Notes: generated from the letters alone by a model not told the origin. Counted from the stretch's first letter, positions 1 to 11,472 are shown. The stretch is 64,000 nucleotides of DNA from Cladosporium sp. IMV 00045 (GCA_001931905.2 MSJI02000257.1:1-64000); one strand, 5' to 3'. Made by a program: numbers and translations.

Positions 1-850
1 GACAACAACGACAAGTCCAGGCCACGTCCAACCTTGGCAGCAGTCTTGTAAGGGCTGCTAAAACTTGGCTGCACCCAAGCAAACCCGTTTAGGGTCTCAC
101 CCGAAGAGCACACAGATATGGTGCAAGATTGAAGAATAAGCAAGCCCTCGGTCAATTGCGTCTCCAGAGCGCTAGGACCAGCATCATATGTCGTCAGTAA
201 TCTAGATTTCTGCCCTTGCACAGAAATACCAGCCATGCCGGGTTATGCTCCAGCAGGTTTTCGAGATTAACCCGGTTGCATCCTTGCATCTTCTCAGAAA
301 CCGGTAAGGGCATGAGTTTTATTGTGCCGTGCTTTCACCTCGCAGATGGTGAGCGTCAAGTTCAAGCGAAGGACGCTGGTGCTCATGATCGGTAAAGTCT
401 TCTGACCGCCCTTTGTGGTCGGTAGGGCCTTTTTGGACGGCGTTTCGATCGGTTGGCCAGAAATTGGTATTGTCGCCCAGCAAGGCCAACCACTACCAGC
501 AGGAGCTGTTGCGTTATAGCTGGCTCGTCGCGCGTGGTCTCTCGCAATGATCGAGACTGTCAGGACCAGCCAAATCGTATGGCGAGCCCGGGGGTGTGAT
601 GGGCTCTCTGCGTCTGCTTTACGCTTCGCATGACCCGATCGAAGTAATCAACCCAAGGTCAAAGAAGAGCGACTGAGGCAACTTGTGTGTGCTGCTTTGT
701 GTTGGTTATTCTGCGCCGGCACAGAATAACCCACAATGAATCTCCCAAAATCCTCCAGGCAAGTCGAAGATATCGCATCTTAAGCGACACCTCCCCATTT
801 GCACATCCAACAAGCAATTTGTATCATGCTCCTCATTTCCACAAGCCCCA
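1..850. other. left edge, no supported gene
   Basis: No reading frame here has convincing protein character, and I see no RNA gene. The stretch lies downstream (3') of the minus-strand Sec2-domain gene and may hold its 3' UTR and terminator plus ordinary spacer. Confidence 0.5.
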
Positions 851-1673
851 TCAGCCCTTCCCCAAAAGTCCCCTCACACGCTCAATCCTCCCCATAGCCC
901 TCTCCAACCTCTCCAACCTCCCCTTCCTCTCGCGATCCCTCTCCTCGACCCTCTGCACCTTCATGGCGAACTTCGCATCGCGCGCCTCCAAAAATCGTAT
1001 GCGCTCGCGCAGCCTCGCCGTCTCGCGCCTCTCCTCCGCCACCATCTCGTTCGCCTGCGAGAACAGGCTGCCCGTCAGCTCCTCGATCTCCGCGCCCATC
1101 TCTTCCGCTTTCCGCTCCGCGGCCATGCGCTGCTTTTGTGCCTGCGCCAGTTGCGCTTCGAGTTCGCGTTCGCGTGAGGCGGGCGTTGCTACGCTGGGTT
1201 GGGGTGCTAGTGTGGATGTTTTGCGCGAGTGGATGAAGCTGCCGAAGCGCGCGAGTCCTCCTCCTCCTCCTCCTCCTCCTCCGCTTGACGCTGCTCGCGC
1301 GCTTTCCGTCGTGGCGGTGCTGTCGAGCGAGTCGTTTCGTTTCCTCTCGTGGCGGAGCTGGGCATTCAGGACTCGGATGTCATTCTCATAGTCGGCGAAG
1401 CGTTGTGCTGTTTGGTGAGAAAGGAGAGTGAGTTGTCAGCTTGATGGTATTGCCAGTTTGCCAGAAAAGCGTGAATGTGTAACTGGAAGAGAATAAGAAA
1501 CACTTACATGCACTCGCAACCTTCTCGGTCATGGTATGCAGCTCCTCCTCGAGTTCCCTGTACTTTGCCGCGTCGGCCATGGGATTCGTGCCGACGCTTA
1601 GGGCCGAGTCGTGCGGGTCTGGTTTTCGCTCCTCCTCCGAGGGGTCATCCCAGTTCTTTGTTGTCGGTGCCAT
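851..1673 (-). CDS. Sec2/Rabin8-type coiled-coil protein (Rab GEF domain)
   Basis: Short coiled-coil protein of about 240 aa. In the Sec2/Rabin8 family this type of helix pair acts as guanine-nucleotide exchange factor for Sec4/Rab8 GTPases in exocytosis. Two exons on the minus strand, 1508-1673 and 851-1407, are joined in frame across a 100-bp intron (GTAAGT donor, CAG acceptor). The Sec2 signature is SLFSQANEMVAEERRE in the C-terminal half, followed by a heptad-like Arg/Glu-rich helix. A run of nine glycines, encoded by a CCT/CTC microsatellite near 1258-1285, separates the N-terminal part from the coiled coil. I place the start at the Met beginning MAPTT; an in-frame Met 13 codons upstream is possible. 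Full Sec2 proteins are much longer, so this is a short paralogue or a Sec2-domain-only protein. The family call is inferred from the motif; function is not proven. Confidence 0.75.
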
Positions 1674-2675
1674 TATCGTGTTGCTGCTGTTGCTGTAGTG
1701 GTGGGCGTACATCTATTGTGGTAGATATATAAGGTTCGCTGCCTGGGAGGCTGGTCGCATGTGCCTTCTGTAGATCCTTCGTATGCTCGGGAGGTGGTGT
1801 GGATGTGATGATGACAATAAACCATGAGAAGATCAATTCACAATCAAAGAACGAAGGTCGATTCCAGTATGTTGTGGTATATACGACCAAGGAAATCAGC
1901 ACATCGACAGCAGCAGCATCAGCAGTGAACAGCAAGGAAGGTTGCATGCATGCATATGATTATGTAGCTCAGCAGAGAATGGAGAGACGGTGTGTGATCG
2001 CCGCCAGGAGACGGGCCATCTCTATATGGACGAGACCCTTGTTTCACCTATTACTTGCGAGAAGTATGCGCTAGGGGACACGCGACAGTCGCGAGAAAGA
2101 GATGGCTAAACGACGGTACTCGGTTTATATTTATTTTCACCTCCGGCACCTCCTAGTCTCCCACGGAGCATGGAGGAGGGGCTCCGTCATTCCTCGTCTC
2201 CTGCACATGATGATACTTTCTGCTATCTCCCTTGGGTATACGCATATTCGGAGTACACTCCCTCGCACGTCACACTCTACAGCAATTGTTACAGTATGCG
2301 CCCACGAATATGACATTTCTACCAATCATCTCTTCAGCATCATCACAAGCCAATCAGCGGCAATAATCGCAACTCCTAGGGTTAGAGGTTCTTTCTCATC
2401 TCGCCAATCCTGAAACGCTAGCGAGAGCAGGGGAATAAACGACAGACTACTACCTGTCAGGCTGTCACTTGCTTGTTGGCCTTGCAGAACGGGCGTCATT
2501 TCTTCTTGACGACATCTGCATGTTGTCTTCTTCTCATTAATACTTACAAGGCTTGCCCTCTCTTCTAGAAGACTTTTCGTGCTTGTCCATCTTCCCTCTC
2601 ACCAAAGGCGACATCCGAAGACATGTCTTCTTTGTTGTACTCTTACATCTACCCTTGAAATCTAACAAAGATAAC

Positions 2676-2710
2676 CTAACCTGACCTGACCTGACTTGAC
2701 TTGACTTGAC
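2676..2710 (+). repeat. pentanucleotide microsatellite in the eIF4E leader
   Basis: Seven consecutive pentamers of the form CTAAC/CTGAC/TTGAC, about 150 bp upstream of the eIF4E-family start codon. It probably lies in the promoter or 5' leader of that gene. Nothing in it suggests a coding role. Confidence 0.8.
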
Positions 2711-2862
2711 AATATACACAAGCGCCGCCCGCGCCCGAGTCTGCCTCATCTTGACGGAGAGACACATAAGGAACTCACCACACTCCAAGTCGAATACCAA
2801 CACCACCCATTCGACACCGAATCTCCATCCACAACAACGCAAACACCACAGCAACAACAACC

Positions 2863-3645
2863 ATGGCCCACCTACCAAACCTGACAGTCTCCTCCTCCTC
2901 CCCCACCACCTCCCCCACCACAACCGACATCACCCCTCCACCCGCGCGCGGCGCAGAAATGCTCAGTTTCCTGCAGTCGCGCCTGCAAAAGAACCGCGCC
3001 CCACCCCTCGTGCACAGCTGGGACTTCTGGCACGACCGACAAGACCGCTCCCCCGCCAACAACGCCGACAACGCGGCGTCGCCCAGCGCGTACGAAAACC
3101 GCCTCGTCCGCCTCGCCACCGTCGACGACATCCGCTCCTTCTGGTCCGTCTTCAACAACTTCGACACCACCACACTCCCGCTGCGCGACAGCGTGCACCT
3201 CTTCAAGCGCGGCGTCAAACCCATCTGGGAAGACCCGCGCAACACGCACGGCGGGGCGTGGACGTTCCGCGTGCCGCGCGCGCTGGCGCCGCAGTTCTGG
3301 CGGGATGTTTGCTTGATGGCGATCGGGGAGCAGCTGGGGAAGGCGGTGGAGGAGGAGGGCGTGGAGAGGTTCAGGGATGATATTTGTGGGGTTAGCCTTG
3401 GGGTAAGGTATGGGAGTTGTTTGGTGCAGGTTTGGAATCGCGATGGGGAGCATGAGAGTGGGGTTAGGAGAGTGCTGGAGACGGTCGTGCAAGGGTTGGA
3501 GGAGGGGTGTGTGCCTAGGGAGGGCACTTATTATTATAAGATGCATAGGGAGCATGGGGCTTTTGCTGGCGGGGAGGGCGAGAAGGTGGACAACAAAGTG
3601 GTGGTTTCGCCTGGTGGGGAGGAGGGTGGTGCGAATGAGGGTTGA
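2863..3645 (+). CDS. class II eIF4E-family cap-binding protein (4EHP-like)
   Basis: Single-exon 260-aa protein of the eIF4E family, which binds the mRNA 5' cap in the cytoplasm. Ordered family motifs are visible: HSWDFWHDR near residue 50, IRSFWSVFNNF near 107, IWEDPRNTHGGAW near 135 (the cap-stacking Trp region) and FWRDVCLMAIGEQ near 160. At the position of the first cap-stacking Trp of classical eIF4E the sequence has Tyr (SAYENRLVRLATVDD). That marks class II proteins (4EHP/nCBP), which usually bind cap more weakly and can repress translation. The N terminus is Ser/Thr/Pro-rich and the C terminus Gly/Glu-rich; both are probably disordered. The ATG lies in the context CAACAACCATGG. It converges with ELP2. 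Family call is firm; class II is inferred from the Tyr and the motif pattern. Confidence 0.9.
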   Translation: MAHLPNLTVSSSSPTTSPTTTDITPPPARGAEMLSFLQSRLQKNRAPPLVHSWDFWHDRQDRSPANNADNAASPSAYENRLVRLATVDDIRSFWSVFNNFDTTTLPLRDSVHLFKRGVKPIWEDPRNTHGGAWTFRVPRALAPQFWRDVCLMAIGEQLGKAVEEEGVERFRDDICGVSLGVRYGSCLVQVWNRDGEHESGVRRVLETVVQGLEEGCVPREGTYYYKMHREHGAFAGGEGEKVDNKVVVSPGGEEGGANEG

Positions 3646-4142
3646 GTGCTGCTCTGTCTGGAGGGGTTTGTGGTGGCGGGGATCTGATATTGGATATTCT
3701 GGATTCTGTTCGAAAATATCTGTGTGAGAGCTTATGGCGAGAATGTAGAGGTAAGATCTAACACCCGCAAGAGGTCTTCGCTCATATCAAAGAGGATCTT
3801 GTCGTGCTCGCCTGGTCGTTCGCAAGCAATTGGCACAGTAGTGGCGAGACAAAATAACAACAGCAGCTGCAACGAGCTTACGTGTGCTGCATTCGAGAAG
3901 CACCATACCTAGACAGCGAGATCTGAAAGGAGTCCCATGGCCTCAAAAAAACAAGGGGAGGGAAGCAGCGCAAGAAGCGGAAAACCCATGCTGTCTTGAA
4001 CATCTTTTGTTGTGTGGAATCAGAACATTCCCTTCTATTTTGTCTTAAAGTCATTGATATATTTTCTTTTTCTTCACAACGTCCCCTGCCCGGTCATGTC
4101 CACAATCAGGGATGCCCAGTCATCATTTCATCCACGTCATCA

Positions 4143-6641
4143 TCACACCTTCAACAACCTCACACCTCCATCCTCGCTCGCCACAGCGAGCAAGCGCCCC
4201 TCTCGTTCCCTATCCTGCAAGACAGGCCTCCACCTCAAACAAGTCACCGCCTTCGCAGGTCCCACATCGGTTCTCACAATTTCAACACTCGCCTCATCCC
4301 ACCCAGCACCCGCAGAAGGGACGCTGACAATTCCAATCCGGCCTTGCTCCGTACCATAGGCCAGTTTCAACACATCCCCGTCGCCACTGACTGACGGCGA
4401 GAAAGACAGTGCCGTGACGGGCGCTTCGGCAGGGGAAGTCTTGACTAGCTCGACATCGACATCGCCTTCGGACGTGGACGTTTGCAGGCGCCAGATTTTC
4501 ACCGACTTGTCGCGACCGGCTGTTGCGAAGACGGGGGACGAGCCGGCGATCGTCTGTGGCGCCCACGCGCAGTCGAGGATCATGCGCGAGTGGCCTTTAG
4601 GGTTCGATTTGAGGAGTGTGTAGACATGCTGACCTTGAACATCCTTCTCACTCTCGCTCTGCTGCTTCGCCTGGAAAAGAACCCACTGCCTATCGCGACC
4701 GACGGAGAGGAGGAAGCGATCGTCTGGGGAGAAGGACAGACTCGTGACGGTGAGAGTGTGCGCGGACAGAGGGGGTTTGACCTCGCGCCAGTCCTTGGTC
4801 TCGTACAAGCGAATGACGGCGTGGTCGAGGGTGCTGGCTTTGCAGGCGGTGGCGACAAGCGTGCCGGCGTTGTTGGCTGCCACGCAGCTGATTTCGTAGC
4901 CGTGTCCGTACAATTTCTCGTGCTCGGGCCAGAGCGTGTGGCGCGCGAGGTGGTCTTCGACTGGGGGTTGGGTCTGGGAGAGGGTTGATGAGGGGATTGT
5001 GGTGGGTTCGTCGGAGTCTGTTTTGGGGTTGAGGGAGGCTTCGTCGGGGGTGGCGGTGGGTTCTTCAGTGGTGTCGTCGACTGCGGTGATGGCTTTGTTG
5101 GAGAGGCCTAGTACGGGGATGTTGGCTGCGTCTGGGAGGGCGAGGTCTGATTCTGAGACGTTTTTGTCTCCCGACAGGACGGCGAGGAGAGCCTGGGTTG
5201 CTTTGGGCTTGTTGAAGACACGCAGGAGTTTCTCCTCAGCTCCAGAAACGAATTGATTTGGTGTGAGGGTGGCGAGGCAATTCAGATCGTAGCCGTGGAT
5301 CTGTGGCCTGGCAATTTCGTGCCAGGACTCGATCCCTTCTCGTTTCCATTCGGCGATCAGTCGAGTCGTTTGATCCAGGCTCGTTGTCAACAAGTAAGAG
5401 CCGTCCGGCGCCCAAGCCACGCTTTGCACTTCTTGCGTGTGTCCACTGATTCCCAGTCGTTGTAGCCAGGAGTCACTTTCAGCATCGTAAACCCATCGTC
5501 TCCAACTTCCTGTCCGTCCCAAACTGACGACAGCCTTGCATTCAGGCTGCCAGAGGCCAATCCAAAAACCGCCCGTGCTTCCCGTTGCCGTCGTAGAGCC
5601 TTTCTGCGAGCTGATCTCTCCCAACCTCGTCTGACACACCCATAGACCCGAAGCCTCCTCAACAGACCACATGGATAGTGAGTTATCCGCCGAAGCGGTC
5701 AACAATGCCGGCGAACCACCACTTCCAGACGAAGGCGACCATTTCGCAGAGTAGATCCAATCCTCATGCCCAACAAGCAACGCTTCGAATGTAATAGCAT
5801 ACTCGTTCCCCGAACTGCCAACCCGATGTGCTTTATTCGAAAGCGACTTCTTAACAGGCTCAATCCCAGGCGCAGCAGCAGCACTCTCATCCACGCCCTC
5901 ATCATCTCCCCTCCTAAACCGCCACAAACGGACATACTTGTCCTGACTCGCCGAAGCGAGCAAAAGATCCTCACCCGGCCTCGCCAGGAAATCCAACGAC
6001 CTCACCCACCCCTCGTGCCCAGAAAGCGTCGCCTGCAATTCAAACCCGGCACTCGTTTGCACGTAAATCTGCACCACGGCCGTCGTCCCCGCGACCGCCA
6101 GGACCGTCTCACCACTGGGCAGCCGCGCCAGAGCAATGGCCAGAGGCAAGAACCGCGGCTTCAAAGTGACGATTTGCAGCAACTCCGCCTGCGCCTCCTC
6201 GCCATTCAACTTCCAAACCCTCACCGTCCCGTCCGCAGCTCCAGTCGCGAAGAGACCCGTCCCAGGCAAAGTGGCGATAGCATTGACGGCAGCAGAATGC
6301 TCTTTCAAACACTGACTTTCCTCAAAAAACGGAAACGAACCATCTTCACCACCCTCATCCAACCTTCGCTTCCAAACCCTAACCTGACAATCACTCGCGC
6401 CCGACACAAGAAACCTCCCACCACCACCTTCCAGATCCAGAACCTTCACCGCATTCACAACATCCGAGTGGCCGGCCAACAGCGCTTCGACGCCTTTCGC
6501 TCCGCCGTCGTCCGGATTCCACAGGGCGATGTTGATCCCCGCGCCGTAGGCCAGCAGGCCCGGCGCCCAGTCTGCGGCGGAGGGGTGGCGGTTGCCGCCC
6601 GCGGCGATGTATTCTAGTCGAGGGCCATCGGTCGTGGGCAT
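4143..6641 (-). CDS. ELP2: Elongator complex protein 2 (WD40)
   Basis: Intronless 832-aa protein recognised as Elp2, the double beta-propeller WD40 subunit of Elongator, the complex that makes the cm5U-type modification on wobble uridines of tRNAs. It starts with the family-typical YIAAGGNRHPSAADW and then carries repeated WD units along its whole length, for example GHSDVVNAVKV, GHEGWVRSLDFL, GHEDWIYSAKW, GHTQEVQSVAWAPDGS, AHTLTVTSLSFSPDDRFL and GHSRMILDCAWAP. Length matches the family (about 790-830 aa). A low-complexity acidic Thr/Pro/Glu insert near residues 510-560 separates the two propellers. Its 3' end converges with the eIF4E gene about 500 bp away. Confidence 0.95.
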   Translation of the reverse strand: MPTTDGPRLEYIAAGGNRHPSAADWAPGLLAYGAGINIALWNPDDGGAKGVEALLAGHSDVVNAVKVLDLEGGGGRFLVSGASDCQVRVWKRRLDEGGEDGSFPFFEESQCLKEHSAAVNAIATLPGTGLFATGAADGTVRVWKLNGEEAQAELLQIVTLKPRFLPLAIALARLPSGETVLAVAGTTAVVQIYVQTSAGFELQATLSGHEGWVRSLDFLARPGEDLLLASASQDKYVRLWRFRRGDDEGVDESAAAAPGIEPVKKSLSNKAHRVGSSGNEYAITFEALLVGHEDWIYSAKWSPSSGSGGSPALLTASADNSLSMWSVEEASGLWVCQTRLGEISSQKGSTTATGSTGGFWIGLWQPECKAVVSLGRTGSWRRWVYDAESDSWLQRLGISGHTQEVQSVAWAPDGSYLLTTSLDQTTRLIAEWKREGIESWHEIARPQIHGYDLNCLATLTPNQFVSGAEEKLLRVFNKPKATQALLAVLSGDKNVSESDLALPDAANIPVLGLSNKAITAVDDTTEEPTATPDEASLNPKTDSDEPTTIPSSTLSQTQPPVEDHLARHTLWPEHEKLYGHGYEISCVAANNAGTLVATACKASTLDHAVIRLYETKDWREVKPPLSAHTLTVTSLSFSPDDRFLLSVGRDRQWVLFQAKQQSESEKDVQGQHVYTLLKSNPKGHSRMILDCAWAPQTIAGSSPVFATAGRDKSVKIWRLQTSTSEGDVDVELVKTSPAEAPVTALSFSPSVSGDGDVLKLAYGTEQGRIGIVSVPSAGAGWDEASVEIVRTDVGPAKAVTCLRWRPVLQDREREGRLLAVASEDGGVRLLKV

Positions 6642-7121
6642 TTTTTGGTGAGTGGTTTGGTCGAATGAACGGTATGCGGTTATTTAGGGTATTCAACGCA
6701 TTGATCTTTTGTTTAATTCAAAAAATCCTGGCATGACTGCGCCAAGAGCTAGGGAACTTTTGAAGTTGAGAGGTCCTCCTCCGCTGGAAGGCTGGCGCTA
6801 GTGCGAGAGTTTGGGTTTGCGATGGAGATAATATTATATTAGTTACTTCATTGTTGATTATTGTTCTTCACAACGGAGCGAATGTTCAGCCAAGAGTGCG
6901 TGCCATTTTGCAGATAGCGGAGAGGATATCGATTCTTTTTTCATACTGCACATTCTTTAATTGTGTGCTTTACATCAAATACACCACCAACGTTGTCGGA
7001 ATCCCACCGACGAAGAAGAAGTCCTGTTTAACCACCCTCTACGCCGACGAAAATGCTCGACTCGATTGCCTCCCAAAAATAGCAAAAATCAAAAAGAAAA
7101 TAAGCCACACATGCAAGCCAA
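6642..7121. other. intergenic: ELP2 promoter side and GT90 3' side
   Basis: A 480-bp spacer containing the upstream region of ELP2 and the 3' flank of the GT90 gene. It is AT-rich near 6830-6970. No further gene or RNA is supported. Confidence 0.5.
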
Positions 7122-8539
7122 TCAATCCTCAAACGCCACCTGATCGCTCTTGAAGAAATAATCGTCCGGGGGATTGGGCTTCCCGTCCAAATGCGGGCCC
7201 GCGCGCCAGCTGAACCTCTCCCAACTGACGCCCCTCATGTGCTCCATCTTGTCGTCCTTGTACAGCTTCGGCTCCCACTTCTGCACCTTGGCCCACTCGT
7301 AGATCATGCGGCGGATATAGCACGCCTCGGCGGCGGGGGTCATGTAGCGGTCGCGGAAAACGGCACGCCCGCGCTCCGCGATGCGCTCCGCCTCGTCCTG
7401 GTGCGCGAGGTAGTAGTCCATCTTCTCCTCCAGATCCGACCAGTCGTTCTTGGTCGCGATGTAGTTCTGCTCCGGGCCCTCGGCTTTCAGGATCGGGTAG
7501 AAGTGCGCCATCCACTGCAGCGGGCCGTGGATGATGATGGCCGAGTTGCAGTTGACCAGGTTGCGCAGGCGGCCGGACCACGAGTTGCCCTCCGTGTGCG
7601 CCAGGAACTGCCACTCGCAGTGCTTCTCCATGTCGATGGCGACGCCCTTGCCGCCCCAGCGGATGTCGTCGACGTCCGACCAGGGTTTGTCTTTGGACGC
7701 CGCCACGAGCGCCGTGCGGATCGGGCTGACCACCTTGCCGACGTCCAGCTGGCCGCGCCACAGCAGCTTCTTCGTCTTCTCCGCGAAGGGGGTGAGGTAT
7801 CGTTTGCTCTTTTCCCGGAAGGCGCGGTACCCGCCCACGCGGTCCCAGTCGGATGAGGCCCAGCCGTTGAAGTCCGGCATGACCCATGTGTCGTGGTCGT
7901 CGATATGGCGGGTCCAGGCCCAGACTGTCCGGCCAGGGCGCACCGGGGATGGGTTGGGGTGGTCCATCCTGTCGATGGTGAACTCGACGTTGGGCAGGAT
8001 GCGCGGGTCCGGGACGGAGGCGATGGCGCGGTATATCATGGCGGCGCCGTGCAGGTAGCGGTTGCGGTCGACGACACCGGCTTTCTCGCCCACGACGTAC
8101 AGGTCGCCATCGTAGATTAGGAGTTTCAGTTGCCCGTGGGCTTTGTCGGGCTCCTCTCTCCAGAACTTGATCTGTTCTTGCTTTATGCCGCCTTGGGCTT
8201 CGTGAAATTTGCGAGCTCGCTCGATCTCGACGTATTGTTCGGGGAAGGCGATCTTTGAAGATGAGTAAGTAACATGCGACTACTGTCAGCAGAGATAAGA
8301 CGTACCTGGCACTGCTCGTCCGTCAGCCCGAGATTGCGCTCATCGCGCTCCGAAACGAACTCCCATGAGCCATTGTTCACGGGCTGTTCGCAGACCTCGG
8401 GATATGTAGGCCGCGAATAAGGTAGTATGCGCGACGGCGACGGGAAGGTATCACTAGGGATGAGAAGGTAGAAGACGAAGATAGCCGTTAGAGCCGCGGC
8501 AGCGACGACCCAGGGTCTCCCCTTCAGCAGGCCCACCAT
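7122..8539 (-). CDS. GT90 (CAP10-like) glycosyltransferase, type II membrane protein
   Basis: Predicted 454-aa glycosyltransferase of family GT90, the family of Cryptococcus Cap10 and other xylosyl/glucosyltransferases acting in the secretory pathway. Exons 8306-8539 and 7122-8252 join in phase 0 across a 53-bp intron (GTACGT donor, AAAG acceptor). An N-terminal membrane anchor of about 20 hydrophobic residues (VVAAAALTAIFVFYLLI) follows a short basic tail, giving a type II topology with a lumenal catalytic part. Family motifs: MPDFNGWASSDWD, LLWRGQLDVGKV, FLAHTEGNSWSGRLRNLV (a variant of the usual D-GN-WSGR core) and a late PAAEACYIRRMIYEW helix. Substrate is unknown. It is probably a Golgi enzyme; the family is clear and the specificity is not. 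Confidence 0.88.
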
Positions 8540-9703
8540 ATTAATGTAGCGCGGAAGCGGCGAGAGGCGTGAGAAGTTAGGAATAATAATGGCGACATGG
8601 AGAAAGGTGCAAAGGCACGCAAGAGATTCAGAGCACGGAAGCCATGCGTGACATACTACACTCTAAGCATCCTTCGAGTGGCCTCAGCAAACGACTCGAG
8701 CTCCTGTCAGGCTCAGGGAGAGTTCATGCCCTACCCGACGGTGATGCACAGCCCCAATGGATCACATGTTTCACGTGGGCCTGAGGTGAAGGGTGAGAGG
8801 GAAGGGCAGCGAGAGAAAAAAGAGCGATCTTTCCTCTGTCTAGATTCCAGCGATGGGACACTACGCTTGTACCAGCATGGATCTTCCCTAGTGGACACAG
8901 CCACGTTGTGCTCGGTGGAGATGACGAGGTGCGAGTGGAGGGAGAGCAGAAGCAGGCGAGTCGAAGCATCCAGCTCAGAAAGGGTTCTCTCGCTTGGATC
9001 CGAAAGCACGCGCGGCAGATGCTCAAGCTGCCTTGGTGTGCGATAAGCGAACAGCTCTCTTGGGAAGGTGAAGGAAACAAAAGGATCAGGTGAGGTGAGT
9101 TTGGCCTCGCGATTTGGCGGTGACAAGCAAACGGCAAGATTCGGCTTGAGCTTGGTCCGACGTTGGTTCTGAAACTCTCCTCTCACAAACTCTGTCTGCC
9201 AATCCCTTTGGTATCCCCAGAGCTAGCGAAAGTCAAGGGAACTCTCACGATCAGGCGAAAGGCGATCACACAAGGAAGATCTGGGTGTTTCTGAAAAAAT
9301 CCAGCGGGACAAAGAGCTGCCCTTTTCGAATAAACGCGCATTTAACGATTGGTGGAGATAGCCTCCAACAAAAGCCACTCCCCTCTAGCGCGACACGCGA
9401 GGCTGCTTACGGGTGCACAGCTGAAGCGGATGGCTGCGCGTGTCAGCGGCTGGACGCATGTGTCCACGCAGCTTGGCTCGACTTGACTTTGAATCTTACC
9501 ATTCTTGTAGGAAGTTTGTAGGAAGAGCCTCAGGATATGCGCAACATCTCAAGTGATTGCGAGTTTGTGCTCACTTGCTGTTTTGTCCTCTTCAGCCTCT
9601 AAAACTGCTACGGGCCTATGAGGCATACCATGGGCCCCAAATGGCTGATTATTAATATGTATTCGACAGGCCAGCGTTGAGGCTACTCTGATGAGAGGCG
9701 ACC
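8540..9703. other. 1.2-kb intergenic region
   Basis: Upstream region of the GT90 gene and 3' flank of the amidohydrolase gene. The open frames here (for example around 8600-9190 on both strands) overlap one another, lack family motifs and look spurious. I see no RNA gene or mobile element. Confidence 0.5.
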
Positions 9704-11062
9704 TCACTCTATGAAATTACTTCTACCATCATCCTGCGGCAGCTTACTCCACCTACTCTCCAGCACTCGCCCATCCTTCACCACTGCCAACAAATGCTTC
9801 TCAGGCCTGCTCAAGACCTCAATGTCCTCCAATGGGTTGGCATTCAAGATGATGAGGTCCGCTGCGTACCCATCTTTGATCCTCCCCAGCTGATTCTCCT
9901 GTCTCAACATTCTCGCCGCATTGATCGTCGCCGACTGCAAGATTTTCAGCGGCGACTGGCCCGCCTGTCGCAACAAAGAGAAGCCACCGGTTTGCTTGAT
10001 CTGAAGCGGACCGAGCAGATCTGTTCCATAGCACATAGTCACGCCGGCTTGGTCTGCGATCTGTATTGATTTCAAGCCCGCTTCCAGCACTTGCAAGTTC
10101 TTGGCCGCGATCGATGCTGGCAGGAAGCTGCCGAATTCCTGCGAAGCCATCGCTTGGTATGTGATGAGGGTTGGTGTGAGGAACGCCCCTTTCTCGGCCA
10201 TGAGTCGAGCCGTCGGCTCGTCGACGAGATTGCCATGTTCTATCCCCAGCACGCCGTTCGACACGGCGTTATGGATCGCCGCGGGCGTGTATGCGTGTGC
10301 CGTGACGTACGTTCCGGAATCGCCGGCGACCTTGCAGAAAGCTTGGATCTCCTCCGGCGTGTATTGTAAGTTCGTGAGGCGGTCTGTGGGACTGACGACT
10401 CCGCCAGACACCATGATCTTGATGAAGTCCGCGCCTTGTCTGATCTCTTCGCGGGCGGCGTGTAGGCATTGATCCACGCCGTCTGCAATGCGTCCGAGTC
10501 CGCGGACGTTGCCGCCACAGCATTGATATTCGGCGTCCTTTGAGGTGCGAAGGTCACCGTGGCCTCCTGTCTGACTTATACCATGCCCGGCAGTGAACAG
10601 TCTCGGTCCGGGGTACAAGCCTTCCGCGAGAGCTTCTTTGAGTGCAAGTCCAGCGCCACCGCAATCGCGGACGGTCGTGAAACCTCTGCGCAGGATCTGA
10701 TGTGCGAGGTAAGGCTGTCGGAGAAGCGCCGTGTTCGGATCCTGGTTCATTGTGTCCCGCAAGCCATCCTCGCCAGGGGGCGTGGCGAGATGGACGTGGC
10801 AATCGATAAGGCCAGGTAGGACAAATTTTCCCGCAAGGTTGATGATTGTTACCTCATCGCCTTGCGTCCACGATAGCACTTCGTCGTTCGGAGAGGGTCC
10901 CTGAGAAAGCTTGGAGAGTCGGTGGATGCGCCCATCGAGCAGGTCGATCGTGCAGTGCTGGTAGACGTTTCCGTCTTTGACGTCGATTATGCTCGCATCC
11001 ACTAAGCGGTATCGTTTACGGGGATTTGCCGTCCATGGCTTCAATGCTGGGTTTTGTGCCAT
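9704..11062 (-). CDS. metal-dependent amidohydrolase (imidazolonepropionase/prolidase-like)
   Basis: Intronless 452-aa enzyme of the amidohydrolase superfamily, TIM-barrel hydrolases that use one or two metal ions. Metal ligands appear in the expected order: H-x-H in LIDCHVHLATPPGEDG near residue 90, the candidate carboxylated Lys in GADFIKIMVSGGV near 215, His in YVTAHAYTP near 255, His in LGIEHGNLVDEP near 275, and the catalytic Asp in MCYGTDLLGPL near 345. The N-terminal small domain (VDASIIDVKDGNVYQHCTI) and the C-terminal GRIKDGYAADLIILNANPLEDI strand pair are also typical. Related fungal enzymes include Xaa-Pro dipeptidase-like and amide-cleaving hydrolases. Substrate cannot be read from sequence. 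No signal peptide, so probably cytosolic. Divergent from IBA57 with 410 bp between starts. Confidence 0.88.
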   Translation of the reverse strand: MAQNPALKPWTANPRKRYRLVDASIIDVKDGNVYQHCTIDLLDGRIHRLSKLSQGPSPNDEVLSWTQGDEVTIINLAGKFVLPGLIDCHVHLATPPGEDGLRDTMNQDPNTALLRQPYLAHQILRRGFTTVRDCGGAGLALKEALAEGLYPGPRLFTAGHGISQTGGHGDLRTSKDAEYQCCGGNVRGLGRIADGVDQCLHAAREEIRQGADFIKIMVSGGVVSPTDRLTNLQYTPEEIQAFCKVAGDSGTYVTAHAYTPAAIHNAVSNGVLGIEHGNLVDEPTARLMAEKGAFLTPTLITYQAMASQEFGSFLPASIAAKNLQVLEAGLKSIQIADQAGVTMCYGTDLLGPLQIKQTGGFSLLRQAGQSPLKILQSATINAARMLRQENQLGRIKDGYAADLIILNANPLEDIEVLSRPEKHLLAVVKDGRVLESRWSKLPQDDGRSNFIE

Positions 11063-11472
11063 TTTTGTGGTTGGAAGGTTAGGTATTTTTGTTGGGCATT
11101 GATTGGAAAGGAGAGAAGTTGGGCTTTGACTGGCAAGGACCCAACGTCGCAGCTGGAGCTAAGGTCCAGCACCAGCTCTCTGCTCGGTGCATGTGCCTTA
11201 CTCATAGTGGCAACAAATTGACAGCAATTGTGCCAGTCTTGATCCTAGATAGTCTACAAGTAGTACTTTACCATGATTGCTTGTGTAGTGCCTAAAAGTG
11301 TACCGCGATAAACCATGAAGCGTGTGCGGTTGGGCCAAGTGAGGTCGGATTCAGCTTCGCCTTAGACGTTTGCCGAGGCGAATCCGCTTACATCAGATTG
11401 TGAAGCTCGCAGGCAAAACATTCGGAATGCTCGTGAGCGCATGATTGTTAAGACATCCTCCTAATAACAATA
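11063..11472. promoter_or_regulatory. divergent promoter region, amidohydrolase / IBA57
   Basis: A 410-bp stretch separating two divergently oriented start codons, so it must hold both promoters. I see no clear TATA box or named operator in it. Confidence 0.5.
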
